Shown one piece after another: positions 11,585 through 23,359 of a DNA stretch of 64,000 nt (position 1 is the stretch's first letter; every line of letters begins with the position of its first letter). This stretch comes from Botrytis cinerea B05.10 (Eukaryota; Ascomycota; Leotiomycetes; Helotiales; Sclerotiniaceae): assembly GCF_000143535.2 (NCBI RefSeq), contig NC_037313.1, positions 379,501 to 443,500 on the forward strand. Direction: 5' to 3'. A program made the position numbers and the translations under genes. A model generated the notes under the pieces. That model did no database searches. It saw only the letters and a program-made list of their open reading frames with translations, and was not told the DNA's origin.

Positions 11585-12079
11585 TATATATAAGTTAGAA
11601 TATAAGTTCTTAATTATATTTTCCTTATAATATTTTATCGAAGCCTATCTCTTTTTACTAGGATCAGGGGATAATGTATTCCATTGATAATTACTTGTCT
11701 TTTGAAATCTCTAGGAAATACAATGCGTTTATATAGAGCCTTCAGTTCAATACTTACATATTTACCCAAATAATGACCCAGTTGGGTATTCATACGTTGG
11801 GCACTCCAGAACCTAACACTTTTGCATTTATCTGTGACGGGCCAGTCCATTCTTCTCCCGCCACTACATTCAGTTGAAGCCAGGAGACAAGGGTAAAGAG
11901 TCAAATAATGGGATTTACAGTCATTATAGTTGATAGAAAGCATATGGATTATTTCTATAAACACTCGTTCCCTCCCTCAAAGGGAGCTCTTCACTTTTAA
12001 ATCCTGAGTTAGTCGATTGATTTTTCTGATTATACACTTTCGTCTCACATTACCTTAGTCCAAAGATGATCTTAAGGTA
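11585..12079. other. Intergenic, with an unassigned minus-strand frame
   Basis: A 109-codon frame on the minus strand (11964-11635) ends in a basic stretch IELKALYKRIVFPRDFKRQ. It has no upstream exon and no family I recognise, so I do not call it a gene. Confidence 0.35.
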
Positions 12080-12885
12080 AGTTCAGTGCCCTACTTTTGG
12101 GCCACCCCTCTTTTGGGCCATTTTTCATACCAAAAATAACGAAAATCACGATTTTTAATTTCTTTATTTATTGATATTATCAGCTGAAATTAAAATCATA
12201 GATTATTTATATAAATGTAAGTTAATTTTGAGATTTTCAGATTTTTAGCAATTTTTTGTAATAAGATATAAATGATTGAAATATTGATTTTCGAATTTAT
12301 ATAGGAATCATATACAAATTTGAAAATTTACCAAAAACATTAATAATTTTTGTTGAAAAATTATTAAAAATAAACTACAGAATTTAATTATATTATTATA
12401 TATAATTATATATAAATATTTAAGCTTTAAAATTTTACCAACCTATATTAAGATTTTATTTGAAAATTTAAAATTTACAGGAATTAGAAATCAGTGATTT
12501 CTTTATAAATCGATATTCACTCATTTTTTATATTATTTTTTTAAGCCTTACTATTAAAAATATTTGAAAACCATCATAAAATTTTATAATATATTTTTAA
12601 TCATTTTTGTTGAAAGTTATTATTGTTTTTAACAAAGTTTCAAATTTGTATATGATTCCCATACAAATTCGAAAATCAATATTTCAATCTTTTAAATTTC
12701 AATTAAAAGAATTATGGAAAATCTAAAACTTCTAAAACTGATTAATATCTATATAAAGATTATTTATATAAAATTTTATTAAAATATTTTCAATTTTGAT
12801 GAAGATATCAATATATCAAAATGGCTAATTTTGGTGTAAAAGGGTGGCCCAAAAGAGGGGTGGCCCAAAAGTAGGGCACTGAACT
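12080..12885. mobile_element. Foldback/MITE-like element, about 806 bp, TA-flanked
   Basis: The ends are inverted copies: AGTTCAGTGCCCTACTTTTG and the following GGCCACCCCTCTTTTGGGCCA at the left match the reverse complement of the right end over about 41 bp. Both ends abut TA (12078-12079 and 12886-12887), the target duplication of Tc1/mariner elements. The inverted symmetry continues inside: the region around 12270-12350 (ATATTGATTTTCGAATTT...) pairs with the reverse complement of 12600-12700, so the whole element is a long imperfect palindrome. It is AT-rich and has no coding potential. Confidence 0.9.
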
Positions 12886-13305
12886 TAGTTCTTAGTCATA
12901 TAGTAGTCTAAAACGGCTACTTAGTTTCTAGCATCTTCCAGAATCATCTGACGCCAAGCCTCAGGTTATTATATCAGGGCGAGGACTGCGGTCTGCACCC
13001 TAATGCTATCAACGATGACAAAAGAACAACTAACCGGAGTCATCCTAGTGCTGACGAAGCGTGTGGCTTGTATTAAACTGAAGATAGTGTACAAAGAGTA
13101 CACCGAAATCGAAGCCTACTATACTTTCGTTTAACAATATCTCATTTAATTTCGCAACCCCCTCAGCGGAATTGGTAGTCCCACCACCTACAGTAGAGCT
13201 TGGCTATACCGGAATCTTGGATATACCGGAATAATTAGAATTAGAATTAAAACCAGAATCAGAATTTGAATAAGGATCAGAATTAGAATATATATATTAT
13301 TCGTA

Positions 13306-13441
13306 CTAGCGTTCGGGGAAGAAGAATATAAAGTCTACGAATTCCTAGCATTTCAAGATTATTAAAATAATTAAAAAGAAAAGAGAAAAAAGAGACTTCT
13401 ACAAATTCGTAGTCTGAAAATTCTTTTTCCCCAACGGCTAG
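13306..13441. mobile_element. Short MITE, 136 bp, TA-flanked
   Basis: Left end CTAGCGTTCGGGGAAGAAGA and the reverse complement of the right end CTAGCCGTTGGGGAAAAAGA align for about 40 bp, including a shared ACGAATT block. TA flanks both sides (13304-13305, 13442-13443). A sequence with the same right end occurs at 54322-54366. Confidence 0.75.
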
Positions 13442-13541
13442 TAATTATAGTTTAAAACTGATAATTGTTTTGAATATAAACTTCGTATCATAATAAAACT
13501 CATTTCTTGAAATGAATATTTGTTTTTGTTAAATAGATTGA

Positions 13542-14160
13542 ATGATCTGTTTGATCTTTAGGTGTCTTCTTGGACTTCGTTGTTTTGACACTTCCTATCC
13601 GTCCGATCTTGAAGTTGCAGATGCTAATGAGAACCAAGATTCTTGTTTGCCATATTCTGCTTCGGAGAGCTGTGAGTTTTTAGACTTTGAAAATTTACGT
13701 TCTGTTATTCTAATAACTATGATTAAGCGTTGTGATTACAGAAATTGTGCGTTATATTGACTTACAACTCAACTGGAGCTTATGGTTGGTGCTCCGAAAA
13801 TATCACGGTTTCTTCATTAACTTTAAATACCATATTTAATTTCCTGAACTCTGATATCTGGACATCAACACTCGCCTGTATCGGTATGTTATGCGTAAGC
13901 CTTCCAACATTCATAATTCTCTACCCAAAGATTACTGCATTCGCAACGAATCTTCGACGCCGCTATGGGATGCTACGATATGCCACTTCTCGACGAAGCC
14001 CTACCCCTTCCAACGAGGTAGCAGCAGTCAGGAGGCATCATCACCATCAACACCGGCAACGATAATAGCTGGCAGAGCGCCGGCAGAACAGCAGCCATAC
14101 GAACTCGGTCCGTTGTACATAGATCAAATTCGTGTCAAGAGGACTGCCGAAGTTGTTTGA
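13542..14160 (+). CDS. Possible small membrane protein, doubtful
   Basis: The best piece is 13745-14065, which reads CVILTYNSTGAYGWCSENIT, then a hydrophobic stretch (CIGMLCVSLPTFIILY) that could span a membrane once, then a basic His-rich tail. A GTGAGT donor at 13671 and a GATTACAG acceptor at 13741 suggest an intron, but no joined frame gives a convincing start. I recognise no family. It may be a gene remnant. Confidence 0.2.
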
Positions 14161-14759
14161 GAATCACACGTTCTTCCCAATAACTTGACACTGCTTTGAA
14201 AACTAGTTTGCCGTGCATTACCTACTTGGAAGGCGTGCTAAATCTCAACTTCCCACATTTTCATTCGTTACTTAGGGCCTATGAGCCTACTTGTTGGATG
14301 ATTTATTCTATAGTCGAATCTTAATGATCAGCTTACTCAGCCTCAACTGTAATTCTCGCTACTGAGCCTGTATCGTTCCATAAATTTGTGCCACCCATCT
14401 TGTAGATGACAAATTAATAAGATACTTTGAACTTACCTGGGAATTTAGTCTGTAGCCTTGAGCCGGAGACGCTCGGCGGCGACCGGAATCATTGTTCCGC
14501 ATTGCTTGTTCCTCTCTGGAGAATATGCTACCCCTGCCTGTGCATATCACATGAAAACCACTTGGCTATATATTCAGATTGGGACACCGATCACACACAC
14601 TTTATTAAATAACGGACAAATAATTGAACATTATACACATCCTTAACTCTTTGATGCTGGAGAATCTAGGTCTGTATTCTTCAACACTATCCTTCAATAT
14701 TCCCCGTCCTGCAACCTTCCAATAATCGTCTCCGCACTCTGACATATATCATTGCAACC

Positions 14760-16151
14760 ATGGCCGAAGACCGACTAAATGTGGTTATTGTGAGTAATCC
14801 CCACCACCCGTCGAAAAACGCCGTCTCGAATTGACTTTCATTTCACCTAGATCGGAGGCTCACTAGCTGGTTTAATGGAAGGCGCGATACTGAAGCAGCT
14901 TTCTCATAATGTCCACGTTCTTGAACAGTACCCGAACTCCATTCGAGAAAGTCAGGCAGCTGGGATGAGTACAGGCATTTATGGCCGGGAACTTTTGAAG
15001 AAATATGATAAGATCGAAGATCACCCACACTTTGTTACCGCGTCCAAACTAGAGGTCGTCGACGCTAGGCTCAATGTGACAGAAAGCCGTTCCGTCTCGT
15101 TCAAACTAACTAATTGGAAAACGTTTTATTACCGTTTGAGGGCAAATTTCGATGAGTTCAAGAGCGAATACGTTCCAAAACCTCCTCCTAGCCTTTTAAA
15201 AGAGGGACAGGCAGTTGTGTATGACGTTGGGAAACGGGTCACCAATGTGTCTTACAATAAGGAGGCTGGGCTCAGCGTCACCTACGAGGATTTTCAAACT
15301 GGATCTAACGAGGTTCTTCATCCCGATCTTATTATTGCTGCAGATGGCGTGGGCTCAGCCACCAGAAAGATTCTATTTCCGGATTTGAAGACCCCATACT
15401 CCGGGATTCTTACCTAGCGAGGTATAGTGCCAAGAAATGTTGTTTCTAAGAAACCTTGAGCTTTCTCTTTGACAGATGCATCCGTTACTATGCTGATCGG
15501 TATTGCATTGTAGTGTATGCTTCTGTTATTATGTCTATGACGTGGAGGCTCTGCTAAAATAAGAATAGATATTTGATCCCGGGAGACGATGGCAGTATCA
15601 GACCGGGAGAAAGACACGTGAATCTAGTCTGGTACGAAACTTGTCACAAAGACTCTCCTGAGCATCTTTCTATAATGACTGATGTTGATGGAAAACAACA
15701 TCAGAGAACTGTGCCATTTGGTAAAGTCCGTCCAAGCATCTGGACACAAAAGCAAGCCTACAGCAGTGCAAACTTCCCTTCCCCCATAAAAGAGTTAGTA
15801 AATAAGATCGAAATACCGTTTGTCACAGGGATTTATGATTGCATCTTGCCGAGAGCATCATGTTTCGAGGGTAAGCTATTCTTGGTTGGAGATGCATATG
15901 CACTTTTTCGACCACGCGCAGCCCAGAGCACGAATCAATGTGCATTGCACTGCCTACTTCTTTCGAAATACATTTCCGGTGAAATTACGTTGGAGGCTTA
16001 CGAAAACAAAGTAACTTCCTTTGCGAATACCACTCTACACTGGAGCAGGGCGATTGGTTCTGAATACATGGATATTATGGTTGGTCACCTGTACCATGAG
16101 TTTCGATTTCAACTAGCAAAGAGAGCTCAAAACTGGGGGTTTCGGTTGTGA
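14760..16151 (+). pseudogene. FAD-dependent aromatic-type monooxygenase, inactivated
   Basis: The start ATG is at 14760. Exon 1 (14760-14789) joins exon 2 at 14851 across a 61-bp intron (GTGAGT...CACCTAG), creating VVIIGGSLAGL, the Rossmann GxGxxG-like nucleotide-binding start. The second FAD motif is LIIAADGVGSATRK near 15335. The next expected segment (W-RGIVPRNVVS) has TAG at 15415-15417 where a Trp is expected, then a one-base frame change near 15448. The frame resumes as LSFLFDRCIRYYADRYCIVV, then an intron (about 15520-15572), YLIPGDDGSIRPGERHVNLVWYE, and the third motif GDAYALFRP with the substrate-channel histidines lost to the usual STNQ region. It ends at TGA 16151. Class A flavin monooxygenases of this type hydroxylate phenolic or heteroaromatic substrates, often in secondary metabolism. 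Confidence 0.85.
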
Positions 16152-16615
16152 ATTACAAATTACCTTGCCATAGAATGGTGCATAGCAGGCTACGGATATC
16201 CAGAAATGAAAGATAAGGTCAAGCATTAACTCAATCTGGAAGCTCCACCTTCCGACTTGACGGTCGCCAGATTTCCAACCTTCAATATCAAACTTCTCGT
16301 GCAACAATTTATCTATGTGATGGGCTGAACAATGTTTTTTTGTTGGCCTCGGTTGATTATTGAGATTGAAAAATTAAATATGATGAGTCGAAGTATTCTT
16401 GTATGCTAGCTTGTGTGGGTCAAGTGCAGGACTCGCTAATGATAGCGGTGGACCGTGTAATAATCCTTGTATGATAAAACCGTATTGGATAGAATAGCTA
16501 TTTTAATAGGAATTTCAATTTTTATTATTTATAAAATAGAATTGTGATTTCAAACTTCGTTCTTTATAATTTTTTTAAAAAAAGTAAAGATTCAAGATTA
16601 GTGTATAATATTATA

Positions 16616-17053
16616 ACGTAGTTTATTAGCATGTGGCTCATATCAGCATGTGGTCCACTTCGAAAATCACCTAAATCAAGCTTTTTAAAATATTCATATT
16701 TTAATAACCAATCAATATTTCTTGAAAAAAAAAAGCGTAATTAATAATATTAAAGGTTCAAATATTCAAAAATGTAGTTTTTAATTTTATATTTTTATTC
16801 TATCAAAAAAGAAGTGAAATTGTCACGATTTTCGTTACAAAAAAATTATTTTTATAATAACTATTATATAAAATTAGATTTCTAAGAATTGATTAGAAAT
16901 TCTTTTTATCTATATAAATAATTATAATATTTTTTTAAAAAAATCAAACTATATTAATAAATAAAGAAAGTGCACGGTTACGCACAGACGAATTTTGTAT
17001 GTATTTTGAGATGGGCCACATGATGATATGAGCCACATGCTGATAAACTACGT
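16616..17053. mobile_element. MITE, 438 bp, TA-flanked, family shared with 60.4-60.9 kb
   Basis: Terminal inverted repeats of about 50 bp begin ACGTAGTTTATYAGCATGTG on both ends; TA lies at 16614-16615 and 17054-17055. The interior is AT-rich and non-coding. The right arm block containing CGTCTGTGCGTAACCGTGCA recurs at about 60500, so at least two copies lie in this window. Confidence 0.9.
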
Positions 17054-17193
17054 TAATTAAAGTTTTGATATAGAAGTGATATTGATTGAATTTTATATTA
17101 AATAATAAATGGGAATATTGAATGAAATTCAAGAAATTCTGATGTTTTGATTGGTTATTAAGCCTTCAATAGGCGAGATGTCCTATGTTGTCA

Positions 17194-17643
17194 GTCCACC
17201 AGTGGGTGCACAGACTCACGGGACAACGTGACAGGAAAGCACAATTTCACACTCAAATTTATCAGCTTCAGAATTCAATTAAAATTTGAAATGCGATTTG
17301 ATATCAGTTAAGCTGATATATATTATATTTTTTAAGCATTGAAGAATAGGATTTTCAAGATCTGTTTCAAAAGAATGAGATGTGAGCTCAAAAAACAAGT
17401 AGTACGCTGTCTCACTAGAACTTTTGATGGGGAATTATATATTCTTTTATAAAAACACTAATATCAGTTTTTTGAGTCAATTTTTGGATTTCACGGAATT
17501 CTCTTGCTTGAAATTCATCTGGGTAATTTTCAAAGAGATTCGTAGAGATTTTGAATTTTAGTTGAATTATCAAAAGCCCCTTTTTGGTATGAAATTGTGC
17601 TTTCTTCGTGAGTGTCCCGTGAGTCTGTGCACCCACTGGTGGT
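17194..17643. mobile_element. Second TIR element, about 450 bp
   Basis: GTCCACCAGTGGGTGCACAG at the left and its inverted counterpart at the right (reverse complement GACCACCAGTGGGTGCACAG) pair, continuing through ACTCACGGGACA and AAAGCACAATTTCA. The right flank is TA; the left flank reads CA, a possible mutated duplication. It lies 140 bp from the previous element. No coding sequence. Confidence 0.8.
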
Positions 17644-18139
17644 CTAGGGGCATGTCCTGTTCTAATAAAGCTTAAAATTGTCACGAAGTTATCGATAAGA
17701 TAGAGTCACGGAGTAGTTATCTCATCCTCAGACCCATGGTGATTACATAATTCAGGCCTTGATTTCGAGGCAGGAGCCTCCTGAAGTTTCTCGAGGAGAT
17801 AAACGTCCCCCCAATCCTTTGGCCAAAAAAAAATTCAATAAATAGTAAGCAATTAACAACACCAAAAAGATCAATATGAAGAACCTAATATGAATCTAAT
17901 TAAACCCGTTTTATCGACGAAGAGGGTTTGAAAGTGAGATGACGGAGTAGGGGCATTTTACAGTTAGACTAGCCAGGTAGTCAAAGTATCGCGTGCTTTC
18001 TAGTTACTAAGCGTTCAAGATAAATACTCTTGAAACTTTTATCACACAACTTTCCCCCCCCACACTACACTACTTATCATGTTATCGAGACCAACTCAAG
18101 TCAAACAAATTGTTGACTTTTGAAATCGGTTCTATTATC

Positions 18140-19829
18140 ATGCTTTCTCAAAGGGGTCGGATCAATGCCCAGTCTACGATTCTGGATGGCTACAAACGTG
18201 GAAAGAACAATTACCAAAAAGATTCCAACCCCAATGGCGTGGTTAGCTTTTCTAATGCTGAGAACGTTAGTTATCACATAGCCTTCAAATAACTTTCAAT
18301 TGACATTTCTTTTAGTTTCTTATGCATCAATATGTCTCTTCTTTCGTGAATAAAGGTGTAAGTTATTGCTCGAAATTTACTTCGTGATTAATAATGAATG
18401 TTCATTATGGTAGCTGTCAATAGATCAAGCCAGCCTAACGTACAATGAGGGGCCAATTGGTAACCTAAGATTGCGAATTGCAATGGCCACTCACATAAAT
18501 GCTACTTTCCGCCCCGATAAAGACGTCACAGAAGAGCATGTGACTTTTGCCGCTGGGGTCACAGCATTGAATGAAGCATGCGCTATCAATCTGGCAAATG
18601 AAGGAGAGGCACTATTGCTAGGGATGCCTATCTATGGGTCCTTCCACAATGACCTTACAATGACAACAAAGTTAGTTTAACCACTTCTTCTCTTCAAAAA
18701 TATTTATTAATTTTTATTTATCAATAGATGTAAGATTGTCTATGCCCCCTTCCGAGGTACTGATCAATTTTCAATTGGTGCTGCGACACAGTACGAGCAT
18801 GCATTACTTGATGCTGCTAATAAAGGCATAAAGATCAAAGCGTTAATGATTTGCAACCCACATAATCCACTTGGTAACCAAAAAACATTTTCTATGTCTG
18901 ATACAAGATTTCTTATACTAACTATTGTCAGGTTCATGTTATACTATCGCCTGCCTGAAAGAGCTCTTCGTCTTCTGTGAGAAGTACCAGCTTCATCTTA
19001 TTAGTGATGAAGTCTATGCTCTCTCTGTGTTTGGGGCTAGTGGCACGCAGTTTACTTCTGTATTATCTGTTGACCCTACTGGGTTGCTTGATAGTGAGAG
19101 GATTCACGTTCTCTACGGGCTTTCTAAGGTTTGTAACCCTCCTTAATTGAATTTGAGCTCTATCAAATAAATCAAGGACTTTGGAGCTGCGGGTTTACGT
19201 CTTGGGTGTCTTGTAACTTACAATACACAATTATCAAACGCGACGCGCAATATAGGGTACGGTCAAAATCAAAGCATTACAAGAAAGTTCTTAGCTAATA
19301 TACATCAAAATTTAGTCGTTTCCACTGGCCTTCAGAGCTTTCGTGTGCAATTGCGATCAAAATTCTTGAGGATAGGTCTTTTACTACAGAATACATATGT
19401 AAAAGTCATATGTTACTCAATGAGCAATACATTTTGGCCACCCAAATCCTGAAACGAGCTGGAATATCTTACTACGACACAGGGTAATCAGTTTCCTATC
19501 TTTTCTCTAGCTCTTTTAATTTTCTAATAATGTATAGAAATTCTGGGTTCTTTTTATGGATAGATCTATCTCCATTCTTAGAAATTCAAAACAGGGATCA
19601 TGAGGACTTATGGGAAGCAGAAAAGATGCTGTCAAGCGAGCTTCTGAAGGCAGGTGTTGAAATGTCAACTGGGTTTGCATATCACAATGAGGAACCAGGC
19701 TAGTTCCGCATCATATTTTCAGTTGAGAGGGAAGTTCTTGAGGAAGGATTGCGAAGGTAAGTAATAATTCATCTGATAATACCACACTTCTAACAATGTG
19801 CGTATAGGATTATAAAGACTGTGAAATGA
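18140..19829 (+). pseudogene. ACC-synthase-like PLP aminotransferase (class I/II), nonsense near C-terminus
   Basis: Nine exons can be chained with correct phases: 18140-18265, 18316-18357, 18414-18670, 18728-18873, 18932-19128, 19177-19256, 19316-19483, 19538-19756 and 19808-19829. Visible motifs are LTYNEGPIGNLRLR, FAAGVTALNE, NPHNPLG before the exon 4/5 junction, ISDEVYALSVF (Asp/Tyr contacts to PLP), and YGLSK|DFGAAGLRLG with the Schiff-base lysine at the exon 5/6 junction. NSGFFLWIDLSPF follows in exon 8. The codon before FRIIFS, where the family has Trp, is TAG at 19701-19703, so the substrate-carboxylate Arg of that segment is not translated. Fungal relatives act as aminotransferases or C-S/C-N lyases in secondary metabolism. 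The rest of the gene is remarkably well preserved, suggesting recent loss. Confidence 0.85.
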
Positions 19830-21076
19830 ACGAATATTGTTATGGATAGGAAGTGCAGGAAGATGCTGTCATCTCGTAACTAGGGCAGAGGAATAATTAT
19901 CCGATGTAGCCAATAGTATATGAGCTTCCCAGGACTTCTTAGCTAGATCATCATAAATCTTACTACTTTGCTCTGTCACTCTCATCTCAGTTCATGGAAA
20001 AATTCAAGGCGGAAATTGGCAGTAAACAGTTCATTCTTGGGAAGTGGTGGGGGGCTCTTCGCGAGCCATTGATAGAGACACTCATCCCACGGCACCCTGA
20101 CCCAACTATTCGGGATCTGGCTCGCTATTGAAGTAAATTTGTAGAGTGTCTGGTACAAATTAGTAACTTCTAACCACTTAAAGCGTGACAGCGCGCCCGC
20201 GAGCTTATTATCAGTTCCTGAGATCTATGTGCCATAATCTCAATATCAAGTGTAGCTGCCAAGAGTAGAGTTTCTCGCAGATAACTATTCGCCAGGCTTG
20301 CAAGAGACTGTTTAGAGAAACCGTGAAAGATAATAGCTGTGAGTAGTTCTTCGATTTTCGTGTAGCATGAATAACCAAATTCTCTAGAAATGTGATCATG
20401 AACAGAAACCTTGTCCGAGGAGGAAAGATCATGAATTCGCATAAAGGGGTGGAGCTCTTTGTCCCATTCTCTACCACTTCCCATGGTGAGGCACAGTATG
20501 GATATGCAGGGTTTGTTTCCAATATCCTTCTTCGTGTAAGATTGTCTACCAATATGCTATTGATGACGGTTTCACCCAGAGAAGCTGAGTTGTTATTATG
20601 AAAAGTGCGCAAGAAGGGTTCTTCTTCAAATCCGATGAGCACACTATATCGTAGAATTGAATCTACAAGGATCCCAGATATAGGTAAAATAAAGCAAGCC
20701 ACGCAAAAATCACGAAAAGAGAAGGTGACCATAACATAGGAGTTTGCTTGCGGTCATGGAGGGGAAACAATAAGATTGAATTTGTTCTCGCAGCAATGAG
20801 TTCCGTATGGAATTCTGTAACTTTGCAGTTGACTTCCTTGGCCGCACTGTGATCGGCGGATATTCCGAGCCTTTTTAAGTTCAGCAAAGCCCTGGCAGTC
20901 ATTTTTAGGGGTAAAACATGCCATGGGGTCAATCTCATATGTTTGGTGGCCACCTTAGCAAGGAAAGACCTTCTAGCCGCTTTTGATTCTGGGTTGTTAT
21001 CATTCGAGATTTTTGGATTATTATAGACGGTACGCCACCAAACGAGACTAGCCCAGTTTTAGTAGTCCTAAACATT
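19830..21076. other. No supportable gene; scattered short frames
   Basis: A 45-codon plus-strand segment around 19994-20132 (KFKAEIGSKQFILGKWWG...) reads like an exon remnant ending in TGA. Overlapping minus-strand frames at 20170-20950 are inconsistent with each other and carry no domain. Confidence 0.35.
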
Positions 21077-21310
21077 CTACATGTAATCTCTGAGGACAGC
21101 TTGCGGCTCGAGAGCTGCTCGGTCGGGAAAGTTTATAAACCAGACGGAGGGAGATTCTTTGCTATCCTCGACAGCCTTGGCGATAATTTCCTTGTCGGAT
21201 TTTGGGTTACCACCGTTATTAGTGGCGACCTCAAGGATTTCATGGTATTAATCCGGTAGTTGGACGCCATCATCATTCTGGGGAGTGTTGATAAGTGTAC
21301 CAAGGACCAT
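21077..21310 (-). pseudogene. Unrecognised short ORF with one internal TAA
   Basis: On the minus strand an ATG at 21310 opens a frame with protein-like composition: MVLGTLINTPQNDDG, one TAA near 21247, then EILEVATNNGGNPKSDKEI, DSKESPSVWFINFPDRAALE and a TAG at 21077. The codon usage and composition look coding after the stop as well. No family is recognised. Confidence 0.35.
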
Positions 21311-21399
21311 GGTTACGGATATTTTTGCGACTTCTTATAAGGGCTGGATGTGGTTTCTATCGGGAATTGTGCAAATTGGAATTGATGTAAAATTACAGG

Positions 21400-22740
21400 A
21401 GGGTCCGAAGTGGTTGTGGATAGGATTGATAGAATGACTTCAACAGTCAAGAAGCTATTTGGAACATCAGCGGTATTGTCAAGAGAGTTGAGGAAGACAA
21501 TGATCCCCAAACCGCTTTTTTTTATTAGCCTGATTCATAAAGATTCCTCGAAGCAGACCGAAGTTGAGAATGCACAGAATGAAATCGCTACCACAGCTTC
21601 CTCTTGGGCGCCGAAGATCGAGCAGACTGTCCAGTCCTCTAAGCTATACCAAAGGAGTGCTGAGGATCGTTGCACGATACAAGGAGGTTGGGATCGGGCG
21701 TCCTATCGCGCGAAACTCATTGAGTATCTAGCGAAAAATACCCCCTGGTGAGCAAAAATATTTCACGGGCCGAAGTTCTAACAATCTCACATTTTCTTAA
21801 CCTTAGGTTGACGATGAGGACCCTGGACCAAAATTACCCCGCAGTGGAAGAGCTCACCGGTGACTACCACCACGACAAGTCAATCTATCAAAATTCTGTT
21901 CGTAACTTTCTATCCTCGGGCTTTCCTGAGTTCCAAGGTGGGGGCCTGCGAATCATTGAAAAATACAATGGCGCTTAGCCATGAGAAACTAGTGAATCTG
22001 GTTCGCTTCGCCGTAGTATGAGGCTGTTGCCAATAAAAAAGCTTCTGATAATGAGCCGTTTGAGCAGAAATATTTAGAGGTTGGGAAAGAACTTGTACGG
22101 GATTATATCGTGGATGTTGTAGTCTGATGCATTTAGAAAGACGAAAATCGCCTGCTGTTTTTGTAGCTCATCTATTAAAATCTCCGGTTCTTATAAATTT
22201 AGTTTCATTAACCCTCACTGTCCAATCTTCCGAGCCGACCTGCCTAGGCACCATAATCCGCTGCCCTAAATTCGTCACCACTCCAAAACGGGCAGATAAT
22301 GGCGCATACCTATCCGACCTCCTTCCAACTATCTCTCTTAGCCCTTTTTATAGGCCTTTTTCCAACCTCTATTTTTCTAATGAAATCACCGCCCACGCCC
22401 TCGAGGCTTTCAAACTCCATCCAAATATTTGGTTTCTACGATTCCCTCTTAGTCTCACTCATGGCGAAGTCGTGCATCTCCAGAATGTGATGCAGGATAT
22501 GGATGATTAACGTTGCTGGGCCAGTCTTCAATGGTGGCAAGAGGTCTACAGACGATTCCCCCTTGGTGGTTCAGAAAGTACTGAGATGAATGAGAGACGG
22601 AGTCGGGAGTTGGCAATTGATGCTTGTCAGAATATGAGCGAGACCCCTTGGTTAGTATATATGATTCCTTTTTTTTTCTTCCAGTTTATTACCCTGAATT
22701 CAGTGAGCGGAGTTCTGCACTTCTATTTTTAGGGGGAGTG
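21400..22740 (+). pseudogene. Unrecognised gene remnant(s)
   Basis: Protein-like plus-strand frames run through 21410-21751, 21830-21978 (contains DYHHDKSIYQNSVRNFLSSG and EFQGGGLRIIEKY) and 22127-22510. The last one continues in the same frame beyond a TAA at 22508 as CWASLQWWQEVYRRFPLGG...RELAIDACQNMSETPW. The pieces may belong to one decayed gene, but I recognise no domain and cannot connect them by splice sites. Confidence 0.3.
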
Positions 22741-23046
22741 TGGTTGCATACAATACTCTATAGATAGCTGGCTAAGACTGCTGACCTGATATTTATCTAA
22801 GCTACAGACGATAACATATAATAAACCTATAACAAGCAGGATCGAGTGCAAGGCTAATGAGTTCCATAAGCAGCTGATCTGGTCGGCCATAATTGGCTTC
22901 GTACACCAAGATGCAAATAACATTGCTGCGTTAGAACCAGTACTGTTAGAAATTGTAAGTAGCATTTCCATAGCCGGATCTATAGAAGTAAGGACGGTGA
23001 TTATAGAAAAACATGAGTATGTAGGTGGTCAAGAAGTGGTCAAATA

Positions 23047-23359
23047 GCCACTCATCAAAATCGCACCTGAAATGGTCGTTTTACTACTTTTGTTTTATAT
23101 AAAACCAATAAATTATCAGCATTTCATAAAATCAACTTCTTCAGACTTTTTAATAATTTCTTTCCCTCAATTTCAATCCTATATTCTATAACATATAAAA
23201 TGATTAAAAATAAAATATCCGTTTTTATATATATATATTTGAGTTAATTCTCGATTCATTTATATAGATTTTCATAAAATAAATTTACTTTCAATGATAT
23301 TAAAACTATAAAACAAAAGTAGTAAAACGACTATTTTAGGTGCGATTCTAATGAGCGGC
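23047..23359. mobile_element. MITE, 313 bp, TA-flanked
   Basis: About 55-bp terminal inverted repeats: left GCCACTCATCAAAATCGCAC and the reverse complement of the right end GCCGCTCATTAGAATCGCAC, both continuing to a CGTTTTACTACTTTTGTTTT block. TA is present at 23045-23046 and 23360-23361. Non-coding, AT-rich centre. Confidence 0.9.
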
